64,000 nucleotides of DNA from NCBI RefSeq assembly GCF_007565055.1, contig NC_044553.1, forward strand, positions 46,055,420 to 46,119,419, in the 5' to 3' direction. Shown here piece by piece: positions 23,801-37,200 of this stretch (its first letter is position 1; the number at the start of each line of letters is the position of its first letter). The DNA is from Rhinopithecus roxellana (lineage: Eukaryota; Chordata; Mammalia; Primates; Cercopithecidae). The translations under genes and the position numbers were made by a program. Under the pieces are notes generated by a model, which saw only the letters and a program-made list of their open reading frames with translations, was not told where the DNA came from and searched no databases.

Positions 23801-26800
23801 TTGTCTTGTTTTGTTTTGTTTTTTTGAGACTGAGTTTCGCTCAGTTGCCCAGGCTGGAGTGCAGTGGCGCAATCTCGGCTCACTGCAACCTCCACCTCCT
23901 GGGTTCAAGTGATCCTCCTACCTCAGCCTCCCAAGTAACTGGGACTACAGGCGCATGCCACCATGCCCAGCTAATTTTTATATTTTTAGTGACAGGGTTT
24001 CACCATGTTGGCCAGGCTGGTCTCAAACTCCTGACCTCAAGTGATCCGCCCACCTCAGTGTCTCTTTTATTCATCGTTATATCTTTCAAACTCCAATTAG
24101 TGCCTGACACATAGTAGATACTCAGTAGTAAAAATATGTTGAATTGAATTTATTGGATAAAATGGAAAATTAAAAGTAAATGTGCTCGTACTTGAATATC
24201 TTTTTTGTTCTTGTTTTGATGTTTCTGAATTAGAACTTTCCCCTTTTCTATTTTCAGAATATGAGTGATGCCATGGCAATTCTGCACAAACTACAGACAG
24301 GCCTGGATGTAAATGTAAGATTCACTGGTGTTCGAGTGTTTGAATATACACCAGAATGCATAGTATTTGATCTTCTTGATATTCCTTTGTACCATGGGTG
24401 GTTAGTAGACCCTCAGGTAAGTCACAGAATTTAAATTATATAAACACAAATGCAGGAAAAATGTATTAATTTGGAAAATTAATCTCAATTTATATTTTTT
24501 GTTACTTACTTTTTTTGCACTTTTGCCTGGAATTAGCCAAACTATGAGGTTAAGAGCGCAGTCCTCCAGACTACTAAGTCTGCCCAAGACCTCTGACCCC
24601 AACTGCAAGGAGCTAGGGCCCAACTACAAGGTTAGAGGGAAGAGCTCATAGAAGACCACCTTTACTTCTCACACCAATCACAAGTTCAAAGGTTTCCCAA
24701 AACTACCCTCAGGTTCAGTAATTCACCAGAGTGACTGACAGGACTCCCTGAAACCTATTATACTCACCATTACAGTTTATTACAGGGCAAAGGTACAGGT
24801 TAAAATTAGCCAAGGAAAGAGGGATATATGGCAGAATCTCGGAGGGTTCTGACTGTGAAGCTTCCCTTGGATCCTCAGGACATCATACCCTCCAGGAATT
24901 GATGTATGACAATATGCACGGAGTGCTGCCAATTCTGGAAGTTCACCCAACCTTCAGTGTTCAGATTTTTTATTGAGATTTCATTATGTAGGTATGATTT
25001 AATTTATTGCCCATGTAATTGAACCCAGACTCCTACCCTTTCCTTCCTGGAAGCTGAGCTGACACCATGTGGTTCATGGGATCCATCATTAGTATAAACT
25101 GCAGGTGTGGCCCAAGGAGCCCACGATAAATAACACAGTCAGTCCTATTGGTACGGAAATGCCAAGATTTAGAAGTTATTTCATAGGAGCCAGGACAAAG
25201 GTCAAACCTCTCTTTGGGCAAGACCGTATTCTTTATTGCATAGCTTTGAAAAGAGATTTTGTATTACCCAAACATTTATTTTAAAAAGGCACTCCCATCT
25301 ATCCATTCTAGCAATCCAGATTTTGCCTCTTGTCAAGGGTATCAGGGTCCTGGCAGGAAGTAGATGACACACTTAAAGATAACTGTCAGAAGTTTAATGA
25401 AGAGACTGTTTACAAAGGTGTGGACAAAGTTAAGGGGAACAAGGAAAGGTTGGTGAAGCATCTTAGACCTAGCAACAGCAGAAAACGATTGCCACTCCTA
25501 ACTCTGAAGAGACAAGGAGGGGGAACACTTAGCAGAACACAGCAAGATTGATTACTAAAGCACAGAGCTCCTGACCAGGAGATGTGACCTGCAGGAGCGG
25601 AATACTAGCACCAAGCTATGGCCCGGCAGGGAAAGAGCATAGGTAAAACATTCTCTGACTGCCACTTTCTGATTTCCTCCAGTAGCTCCCAGTGGCCAAA
25701 TTCAGCTGATAACTAGAAAGTAAGAATTCCAGTTGCTGCAGTCCATAGAGGTTAGTCTCCCAAATAGAGAAGAAGTGGAGAGTCAATTGGAAGGATGAAA
25801 GGAAAAAATAATTCTACTACCACATATAAATTTTTATATAGGTTAGAGTCTTCTCTTTTCCACTGATCTGTTATGTCTATTCCTATACTCTTGTAATATT
25901 ATTTTCACTTACTTACATTTTTTAACATAAGTAAGATTCAAATTTCAAAATAATATTGGTTAATTGTGAACTTTAAAATAAAAAGACAAAGGAATCATAC
26001 CAGCCAATGCCTTTCAAATTTATTTTGTTTTATGGTATGAGGTGAGAATTTACCTTTTTTATAAATTAAACTTTTTATTTTGAAGTAATTGTAGATTCAC
26101 ATGCCAGTGTAAGAAATAATAAAGAACGGGCTGGGCGCAGTGGCTCACGCCTGTAATCCCAGTACTTTGGGAGGCCGAGGCAGGTAGATCATGAGGTCAG
26201 GAGTTCGAGACCAGTCTGGCCGAGATGATGAAACCCCGTGTCTACTAAAAAATACAAAAATTAGCCGGGTGTGGTGGCGGGCACCTGTAATCCTAGCTAC
26301 TCAGGAGGCTGAGGCAGGAGAATCACTTGAACCCAGGAGGCGAAGTTTGCAGTGAGGCAAGATGGTGCCACTGCACTCTAGCCTGGGCAACAGAGCAAGA
26401 CTCTGTCTCAAAGAAAAAAAAAAAAGAAATAATAAATAACGATCCCTCATACGTTTTACCCAGTTTTCCCCAATGGGAAAATTTAGTAATTTTGCAAAAT
26501 TTAGTAAAATATCAAAACTAGGAAATTGACATTAATAAAGTCAAAATACATGGCTGGACACAGTGGCTCATGCCTATAATCCTAGAACTTTGGGAGGCCA
26601 AGGCAAGAGGATCACTTGAGCCCAGGACCTCAAGACTAGCCTGGGTAACATGGCAAAACCTTACGTCTACAAAAATTAGCCAGGCATGATGGAACATGCC
26701 TGTAGTCCCAGCTATTCAGGGAGCTGAGGTGGGAGGATCCCTTGTGCCTAGGAAGTTGAAGCTACAGTGAACTGGCTAATTTTTTGTATTTTTAGTAGAG

Positions 26801-29800
26801 ATGAGGTTTCATCTTGTTGGCCAGGCTGGTATGGAACTCCCGACCTCAGGTGATCTGCCCGCCTCAGCTTCCCAAAGTGCTGGGATTATACGCATGAGCC
26901 ACCATGCCCAGCCTATTGATCTTGTGTTTATTATTGTAGTTGGGTTTTGGGGGGTTTTGTTTTGTTTTAGAGACAGTGTCTTGCTCCATTGCCCAGGCTG
27001 ATGTGTAGTAGCATGATCATAGCTCATTGCAGCCTTGAACTCTGGGACTCAAGCAATCCTCTTGCCTCAGCCTCTTGAATAGCTGGGACTATCGACATGC
27101 ACCACCATGTCCAGCTAATTAAAAAAATTTTTTTAATTAGAGGCCTTGCATGGTGGCTAACGCCTGAAATCCCAACATTTTGAAAGACCAAGGTGGGAGA
27201 ATTGCTTGAGCCCAGGAGTTTGAGGCCCACCCGGACAACATAATGAGACTGTCTCTACCAAAAATTTCAAAATTAGCTGAGTGTGGTGGCGTGTGCCTGT
27301 AGTCCCAGCTATGCAGGAGGCTGAGGTAGAAGGATTGCTTGAGCCTGGGAGGTTGAGGCTGCAGTGGGCTGTGATCACACCACTGCATTCCAGCGAGAGT
27401 GACACAGTGAGACCCAGATCACACCACTGCACTCCAGTGTGGGTGACACAGCGTGGGAGACAGTAAGAAAAAAATCTCAAAAAAATATTTTATTTTATTT
27501 TTAGAGACAGGAGTTTTGCTGTGTTGCCCAGACTGGTCTTGAACTGCTGGCCTTAAGATATCCTCGTGCCTCAGCTTCCTAAATTGTTTGCGTTACTGGT
27601 GTGAGCCACCACAGCCAACTTATTGTAGCTGTATTTTTGTGGATTTCTTAGAATTGAAAATTCAGATTCTTTGAAAAGACTTATTGAAGTTGAGTCACTA
27701 ATGAAAAGCACTATAAAGTAAAGGTGTTGAGGAAAATAACATCTGAAGAGATTGTGCCCTCAAATTGTTTCTTAAGGGTCTAACTTCTCATTTTACATAA
27801 ATCAAAGCTGGAACTCATAGATGTTTCTTGTGCAATTTACCTAGAATCTTATCCTAAGGATCCTCTCACAAAGAAAAGGATTTGTTTGGCTCTGCATCAA
27901 AAGATTGACCGTTGAATACATTTTTGTGTTTTAAGTTAATATGAAATATTTAGATATGGACCAGGCACAGTGGCTCACACCTGTAATCCCAGAACTTTGG
28001 GAGACTGAGACAGGCAGATTACTTGAGGTCAGGAGTTCAAGACCATCCTGGCCAACACTGTGAAACCCCAACTACTAAAAAATACAAAAATTAGCTGGGC
28101 GTAGTGCCAGGCGCCTGTAGTCACAGCTACTAGGGAGTCTGAGGCAGGAGAATCACTTGAACCTGGGAGGCAGAGGTTGCAGGGAGCCAAGATTGCGCCA
28201 CCACACTCCACCATGGCGACAGAGCGAGACTCCATCTAAAAACAAACAAACAAATTAGTCAGGTGTGGTGGCGGGTGCCTGTAATCCCTGCTACTCGGGA
28301 GGCTGAGGCAGGAGAATCACTTGAACTTGGGAGGTGGAGGTTGCAATGAGCCAAGATCACACCACTGCACTCCAGCCTGGGCAAGAGAATGAGACTCCAT
28401 CCCCCCACCAAAAAAAATGTTTAAGATATCTATGCCTATAAACATTTTCCACAATTTCCTGCTTTGAGGTTTTGAATTAACTGATTGTCGTCTCAACCAA
28501 TCATCAGTTCCAGTTGTATGAGTTAAGAGTCTTTTAGTATTGTAGACTTTTTCATAAATGAGGAAAATAAATTATAGCCTAGAATGGTGGTTCTCAAACT
28601 TGCTATGCATTGGAATCACCTGTGCAGTGGAATGAAAACTCAATTGAGAAGCAACTTGAGCCTGAAATTCTTCTACATCTTTTTAATAAGCTCCCGAAGT
28701 TTGAAAAGCACTGCTGAGTATTGTGCAGAGATATATGTTGAGACCTGTGGTATTCAAAGAGTAAGTCCTCAAGTTGATCATTTGAATGTAGGAAGAAAAC
28801 ATTGGCCCTCTTATTTTTATTTATATAATTCTAAAATTTGTATTTATTAGGTATATAACTTATTAATACAGCAATGCACGTAAATAATTTATAAATAAAT
28901 ATAAATATATTTTTATGTATGGAAAGTCAACTATATAAGTTGTTTAGACAGTAGAAACCTCTTTTTCTTCTATAGTCAAAGCAAAGTGTAATGGAGAGAG
29001 AGTAGAGAAGCCCGATTTTATTTTCCTATAGCTTAAAAGTTTAAATTTACTCTTCTGCTGTACCTCTAAAAACAAAGATTAAATAAGAATCATGAAGCAG
29101 ATGCCATTCCTGATTAACATATATTAGCTTTTCTTCAGGAAAATAACGTTAGTTATCTCCACTCACATCTCCACTATACTTCTCTAGGAAATAAGTAATA
29201 AAATGGAATAATTTTATTAATCCTATAAATTAACATATTTAAAGTTGCCTTGCTTTAAATGTGCAACATTTGTTTTTTAGTTTTTTAAAAAAAACTGTTG
29301 CTTGGTAGTTTATGCTGGGTGAAAAAAAATGGATATTTTCTTGTTTTTTTCTCCTGAAATAGTTTATGTTTTATTTTGATCACTTAAATACATGTTTATG
29401 ACCTTAAGAAATAAAGTTGCATGTAATAATCCTAATCTTTTTTTGCATAATTAAAATAATACAACTGTAGTATTTTTCATAATGTGTCATACTGAGCTGT
29501 AAACAAACTTGGAAACTGTTGGGTGTTGATTTTAGTGCTGATTTTGTTTTTTGTAAATCATAGTTTTATATTTAGTATTAGAATAAAATTATAAAGAATG
29601 ATATGGCTTTTTTTGTTTTGTTTCTAATCTTACCATGATTAGTGAGATGGTCATTTGTTTTCTAGATTGATGACATCGTAAAAGCTGTTGGTAACTGCAG
29701 CTACAACCAACTAGTGGAGAAGATCATCTCTTGTAAACAATCAGACAATAGTGAGCTGGTTAGTGAAGGTGGGTGAGTGCTGCTATTTCCTGACTTTTGA

Positions 29801-32800
29801 AATTCTTGGCAAGATAATTTTTCTAATAATTTAATATCTTTCAAATTTATTAAATAAGACTTCTAAAAAACACATGTCATATTACTTGTATGAATTTTAA
29901 GAAGTAACCATTCATAGGCTGGGCATGGTGGCTCTCGCCTGTAATCCCAGCGCTTTGAGAGGCCGAGGCAGGTGGATCACCTGAGGACAGGAATTCACGA
30001 TCAGCCTGGCCAACATGGTGAAACCACGTTGTCTACTAAAAATACAACAAAAAATTAGCTGGCCATGGTGGCGCATCCCTGTAATCCCAGCTACTCAGAA
30101 GGCTGAGGCAGGAGAATCACTTGAACCCAGGAGGTGGAGGTTGCAGTGAGCCAAGATTGTGCCACTGTACTCCACCCTGAGCAGCAGAGTGACTCTGTAT
30201 CAAAAAAAAAAGAAGTAATCCTTCATAAAGGTGCCAATGAAAGGTTTTTCCTAGAATTCTTTTTCATTTAACTTGTAAAATCAGGCCTCGATTCTATTAA
30301 AAATCTTTGGAATCACTTGCTAACTTTGGTATGGTCATGTACCCAGAGGTTACTGATAATTACTTTTTTAAAAAAGGTTTATTATTTAGGAGTACTGAAT
30401 GGACTTTATCATTGATCCTGAATACTTCAATTGAGTGAGATGAGTATTATGGTGCTCAAGTACTCTATTTTAGTAGACTACTGCCTTACATTTCAGTATG
30501 ATACAATATATTAAAGCCCCATTCTGAATCAGAATATGCCTCTGAAAATCAGTTTTCCTAATCCTTAGCTAACTGAAATTCCTAAATTCATCATCACAAA
30601 ATCAGTTTAATATTTTTTCAACTGTGTTCCAGTCAATGATGAGAAGTGGAGATTTGAAACAGAATGCTATCAAAAGGCATAGCATGTAAATATACCTTCT
30701 TAGTCCCCATTTTACTCTTTCAAAAATACACACAAATACTGAGGCTATAATTCTTCTATGAAAGGTAAACAAAAAAGAAAGAGAAATCATGAGAAGTAGA
30801 GCATGAGTTTTAGTCTGTCTCAGACACACAATTATTTTACATAAGATATAATAAAAGTTTATTACAATGATCACATTTTTAAGAATTAAAACTGATGACT
30901 ACAAGAACATATGAACATATAAAAGATACGTGCATGAATTCCATCTATATTAATCAGAACCCAACTAATTATATTACTTAATTATCCAGAAGTTTAACAC
31001 ATTTTTGCAAAAGAGGAAAATAATAAGAAAATGCATAGTATTTTAGTTAAGGTTTACCCTAATCTTTTTTTTTTTTTTTTTTTTTTGGAGATGGAGTTTC
31101 ACTCTTGTTGCCCAGGCTGGAGTGCAATGGTGCGATCTCAGCTCACTGCAACCTCTACCTCCCAGGTTCAAGCTATTCACCTGCCTCAGCCTCCCGAGTA
31201 GCTGGGATTACAGGCGTGCACTAATTTTGTATTTTTCGTAGAGGTGGGATTTTGTCTTGATCAGGCTGGGAGGTTTATGCTAGTCTTCTACTTGCAATAA
31301 ACATATAAAGATACAGGGACAGGCTGGACATTGTGGCCCACACCTGTAATCCCAGCACTTTGGGAGGCTGAGGCGGGAGGACTGCTTGAGCCCAGGAGTT
31401 TGAGACTAGCCTGGGCAATGTAGCAAGATCCCATTTCTAAAAAATAAAAATAAAAAATTAGCCAGGCACCTGTAGCTCCACGTACTTGGTAGGCTGAAGC
31501 TGAAAGATCACGTGAACCCAGGAGGTCAAGGCTGCAGTGAGCCAAGATCATGCCACTATACTCTAGCCTGGGCAACAGAACAGAATCTGTCTTAAAAAAA
31601 AACAAAAAGCAAAAAACATTATACAGTCGTTGATCGTTGATTTCTCTGACAACTCTTTCGTTACAGCATGAGGCAGCAATGTTCAAATTTTAGGAGGGAA
31701 AGAAGCAACAAAAACTGTTAGAAAAGTGTTTTATCTCAATTAACAAAATTCCTTCTCAATGAACTAGAATGTAGGGGGAAAAAACTCCACTCACTAGAAG
31801 TTTGCATTCCTATACAAGCTCTCATTACCATAGATATATTACTAAAAAGAAGCTCTTGTTTTAAAAATGTCTATGTATGGAATCCTTCTTTTTCAGTAAT
31901 GTCCAGTATACTAGAGTATGCTATTCAGTAGTACTTGAAGGAACAATAGGATTCAGAAAGTGGTAACAGACAGAATGCTAGCCAAGAAGTAATACTTGGA
32001 TAAACTGACTTATGGAGTATGAAGTTATGTGAAACACTTTTAACATCTTTCCCAATTATGGCTACAAATACAGTAAGGGTGGGACTTAGTACTACAATAA
32101 TTAATAAAATGAACAAAAAAGTCAATCCCTTCATTACTTCTTTTTCCTTAACCTGGTGTCACAAATATTATTTTTCTGACATTGATTCCTCAGGATAATG
32201 AAAAACTATAGTTAATATATGTGTTATTGATAATTTAGGAAGAACATCATGGTAAAAGCAAAGAAAGAAACCCTCTAAAATGGTATCGAATTTTTAGGGA
32301 ATATCTACTGGGTATATTTATTGATTACTTCCTTGATATATAAATTTCATAGTGGTGAAATTCTTCATTCCAGATTTCCATATTAAAGAATAATTATATG
32401 TGTCATTCAGCATAATTAAAAAGCTAAACTAGGTATTTGTTCATAAGTAACTACATAAGTAGTTCATTTGAAATAATTACTTAACACTAATGGTTACTTG
32501 TATAAGACACTAAGAAATCATGGAAAATAAAAGGCCATAATAGACCATAATAGACATTTTTACTTACTTTTTAGCAATTAGCTTTCCTTCATCATTTTTC
32601 TTCATCATATTATCTTTTTTTTTTGAGACAGTCTCGCTCTGTCACCCAGGCTGGAGTGCAGTGTTATGATCTCGGCTCACTGCAACCTCTGCCTCCTGGA
32701 TTCAAGCAATTCTCCTGCCTCAGCCTCCCGAGTAGTTGGGACTACAAGCATGTGCCACCATGCCCGACTAATTTTTGTATTTTTAGTAGAGATGGGGTTT

Positions 32801-34170
32801 CACCATGTTGGCCAGGCTGGTCTCAAACTCCTGACCTCAGGTGATCTGCCAGCCTCGACCTCCCAAAGTGCTGAGATTACAGGCATAAGTCACCTCAGCC
32901 AGCCCATCATATATCATATTATCTTGAGTGGTGTTCAGTTGAAGTAATCTGCTTTCTTTTTCTGTTTAGCCTGCAATTGTAGCTTTCCCTTTAAATCAGT
33001 AGAATACCTCAAAGCTGACTTATTTCTAATCTTTATTAAAAAATAAGTTTTGGTCACAGGTGATAACTTTTTAAAAATTCAAACATTTTATTTCCTATCA
33101 TATTTTATTTCCTATCAAGGTATGGAGAATAAGAAATATATTCACTCAAATTCCTTTTTAAGGAAAAAGAAATGTTATTTAGCACATAATCAAATAGAGT
33201 TAGGTGTTCTTTCAACTTGTTTTAGATAACATTCACTTTCCTTGATGCAAATACCTTGTAAGTAAAGGTATAGAACTTTTACTTTACGTAGAATACTTAT
33301 TTGTAGAATACACTGCTTTTGGGTGTCGATACCTTTTTTATTTTCTACTTCTTTTCCAGTACAATGATGAATAGAAACAATACCTTTTCGAATCTGGTTG
33401 TGATGATGCTGATTTTTCATGGCAGCAAAAATCAGCAAGTTTAAAAAAAGCACAGTCCCAGCAGCCAGACTTCACCAGAGCTATTCATTTAATTCCAGAT
33501 GCTGTCAGGAATGGTTCTTTTTTGTTGTGTGTGTAGTTTTTGTTTGTTTGTTTTAAGACAGAGTCTTGCTCAGTTGCCCAGGCTGGAGGCTGGAGTACAG
33601 TGGTACAATCTCGGCTCACTGCAACCTCTGCCTCCTGGGTTCAAGCAGTTCTTCTGCCTTAGCCTCCCAAGTAGCTGGGACTACAGGCTCACGCCACCAC
33701 GCTGGCTAATTTTTTGTATTTTTAGGTGAGACAGGGTTTCAACATGTTGTCCAGGCTGGTCTCGAACTCCTGACAGCTGATCCGCCCACCTCTGTCTCCC
33801 AAAGTGCTGGGATTGCAAGTGTGAGCTGCCACACCCAGCCTAGGAATGTTTCTTTAACAATTGTTCCTAGGACAAAAATACGCTTATAAAAATATTTCTA
33901 GGATATCTATTCATTTATTAAAATATTTATTGAGCCTTTATTATGTGCCATAAATACTGAACATTATAGTTTGGCTTATTATTTTTATTAAATAATATTG
34001 GTTTCCTTTTCTTTTTCTTTCTTTAACTTTTATTTTGAAAAATCTCAAACCCATAAAAAATATTATAATGGCACAATGAACTTTTATATGCTCTTTACCT
34101 AAATTTACCAATTGTTGATATATTGAATGTTTTATTTTTTTCTGTATTCCTACACACCCAACACATAATC

Positions 34171-34201
<31 letters not shown>

Positions 34202-37200
34202 GTTTTGTTTAATTTTGAGATGGAGTTTTGCTCTTATTGCCCAGGCTGGAGTGCAGTGATGCAACCTTGGCTCACCACAACCTCTGCCTCCCAGGTTCAA
34301 GCGATTCTTCTTCCTCAGCCTCCCAAGTAGCTGAGATTACAGGCATGCACCACCACACCTAGCTAATTTTGTATTTTTAGTAGAGATGGGGTTTCTCCAT
34401 GTTGGTCAGGCTGGTCTCAAACTCCCAACCTCAGGTGATCTGCCCACCTTGGCCTTCCAAAGTGCTGGGATTACAGGCATGAGCCACTGCACCTAGCCCC
34501 ACACACTCTTTTTTCCCTAAATCTTGTGAGAATTAATTGCAAATATAGCACTTTGCCCGTAAATGCTTCATCATTTGTCTCCTAAGGAATTCTCTTATAT
34601 AAATTCTCCTATATAATCACAATACAATTTTCTCAAGCAATTTAGCATTGATACAATATTATTTAATATATTGTTCATATTCAGAATTATCCCATTTTCC
34701 CAGTAATACCCCTTACAGCTTTTGATTTTTTTCAATGTAGGCTCCAATTAAGAATCATTTAGTTGTCACATCTCTTTAGTCTTCTGTAATGTAGAATAGT
34801 TCTATAACCTTCTTCCTTCCTTCCTCTCTTGCTTCCTTCGTTCCTTCCTTCCTTTCTCCTTTCCTCCCTTGCTTCCTCCCTCCTTTCCTTCTTTGCTTCC
34901 TCCCTCCTTTCCTTCCTTTTTTGTCTTTTATGACATTGACTTTTTAAAATAGTCCAGGCCAGTTGTTCCATTGAATATTCCTCAATTTGGATTCATCTGA
35001 TTATTTCCTCATTAGTAGATTCAGGTTATATATTTTTGGCAGGGATGCTACATAGGTGACATTATGTCTTTCCCAGTGCATCAAATTGGGGGCACATGAG
35101 CCTGATTATCTCATTATTGGTGATGTTCAAATACAAGATAATATCTGCCAGGTTTTAATACTGTAAAGATGCCCTTTTCCCTTGGTAGTTAATAAGTCAC
35201 CTGTGTTGTTATTCTTTGAACTGTGTGAATATGCTATTCCTTAATAATCTTTCACCCAGTAGATCTGGCATCCATTGATTCTTGCCTGAATCAGTTATTA
35301 CTGTGGTAGTTATAATTTCTGTTATTCTTTCTATTTATTAGTTGTTATTCTTCTGTAACAGAACAGTTTTCACTTCTCTTCCTTCTCCTCCTTCCCCATT
35401 AAAAAAAATTATATCAATATAAACTCATGGATTCCTTTTTATTCAGTGTATTATAATCCATTATCATTATTCTTTTTGATGCTTTAATTGTTCTAAATAT
35501 GATATGGCCAGTGGGATGCCCTCAAGTTGGGTCTTGTGTTCTTTTGTATCTCCTCATCTTTCCTTGAGCACTTATTTTTCGGCACAGTAAAATGTTCTGG
35601 GCTCCCTACTGCACTCCTGGAATCAAATCATATGAGTGGATTGGGCGCAGTGGCTCACGCCTGTAATCCCAGCACTTTGGGAGGCCAAGGTAGGTAGATC
35701 ACCTGAGGTCAGGAGTTCGAGACCAGTCTGGCCAACATGGTGAGACCCTGTCTCTGCTAAAAATACAAAAAATTAGCCAGGTGTGCAGTGAGCCGAGATA
35801 GCGTCACTGTACTCCAGCCTGAGAACAGAGGGAGATTCCGTCTCAAAAAAAAAAAAAAAAAAAAAAAATGATATGAGCTTTTATCTTTTCAAGTAAAACC
35901 TGGGCATTTGTCATTAAAATAAATTGTTTTGCCCATCCTTTTGAGAAAAAAATACATTAATATAATGTATTTGATCTTTGAAACTTAAATATAGATTAAA
36001 TTCTTTAAAATTAGATTGTTTAAAGCTGTCACAGTGCTCACAGTGACAAGTTAAGTTCTGACTAAGCTTAAATTTGAACACAAATCTCAGACAGGACCAC
36101 ATCTAGGCAACATTTTTAAATAAATCAAATTTCCTTCCTTCCTATTTCTACATTCTATTCCTTTTTACCTAATGATAGTACCTGTCTTTCTAACTTCACC
36201 ATCTCTAAAGCATTCATTGCTTTCATGTTCTCTAATAACTGTCCAGTAATAGAGGAAAACAGTTTAATGAACTAATTTATTATTGAATTTCTTTTTTCTT
36301 TTTTTTTTTTTTTTTTTGAGACAGTCTCTGTCGCCCGGACTGGAGTGCAGTGGTACAGTCTCGGCTCACTGCAAGCTCTACCTCCCAGGTTCATGCCATT
36401 CTCCTGCCTCAGCCTCCCGAGTAGCTGGGACTACAGGCCCCTGCCACCACGCTCGGCTAATTTTTTTGTATTTTTAGTAGAGAAGGGGTTTCACTGTGTT
36501 AGCCAGGATGGTCTCGATTTCCTGACTTCATGATCTGCCCGTCTCAGCCTCCCGAAGTGCGGGGATTACAGGCGTGAGCCACCACACCCAGCCTTGAATT
36601 TCTGAATATAAGAAATATTTTCAAATATAGTAATCTTCTCAGGAAAATAGGGCTTACAGTTTATTCTCATGAATAATACTCTATTATCATTATATGAATT
36701 TTTTTACCTTTGGTATCATCAATAACAATATCTAACAATAAAATTGAGATTTCATGTGAATGTTGTAAATAAACCATGGATTATTTGAATCAGTAACACC
36801 TCTTTGAGCGTTATAATGATGCTCTGATAAGTTTACAGATAGAGAAACCGCTGTGTAACACTTAGAGTTGTTTTCCAAAATTTGTTAAATAGTTGTAAAA
36901 AGTTAAAACTAGATTAGCCTTTTCCACTGAAACCATTGTTTAAGAGATGACAGGAGAATTACGAAACATTGTTTTTTCTAGTTCTTAATAAGTTATGCTT
37001 TATGGTTTTGGGAGAGATATAATTCAGGTGGCATTTATAATACTCATCTGCAATAAATTTTAAAACTTAATACCCATAATAATTCTCCTAGGTTACAGTC
37101 TTCACTTTGCCATAACTAGTTTTATGTCCTTGGGCAAATCACTTACTCTTTCTGAGCCTATGTCCTATTCTGTAAAAAGAAGTAGCAGAGAAAGACCTTT

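Larger units (their letters stand above)
30366..33500 (-). other. Unidentified minus-strand block, possible degenerate retrocopy
   Basis: Read on the minus strand, the right end gives an open stretch (SLAAGTVLFLNLLIFAAMKN... to 33190) followed by long AT-rich, UTR-like DNA. It reaches an AATAAA (about 30377-30382) and a short A run (30366-30371). Alus interrupt at 31064-31268, 31322-31615 and 32612-32903. I do not recognise the product, and no target-site duplication was found. It may equally be ordinary intron sequence. Confidence 0.25.
34000..35640 (-). mobile_element. Old L1 (L1M-type) 3' region, interrupted by an Alu and a CCTT tract
   Basis: tagattcaggttatatattt, tcttgcctgaatcagttatt and tctgccaggttttaatactg match the complement of L1M 3' UTR sequence. 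The left edge is vague. Confidence 0.65.

Noticed and set aside
24520..25255. Endogenous retrovirus with coding potential
   Set aside because: Only LTR-like sequence is seen; no gag, pol or env similarity next to it.
33190..33453. 87-codon minus-strand frame as a functional gene
   Set aside because: It lacks an ATG at the start and has no recognisable family; kept only as a possible decayed retrocopy.
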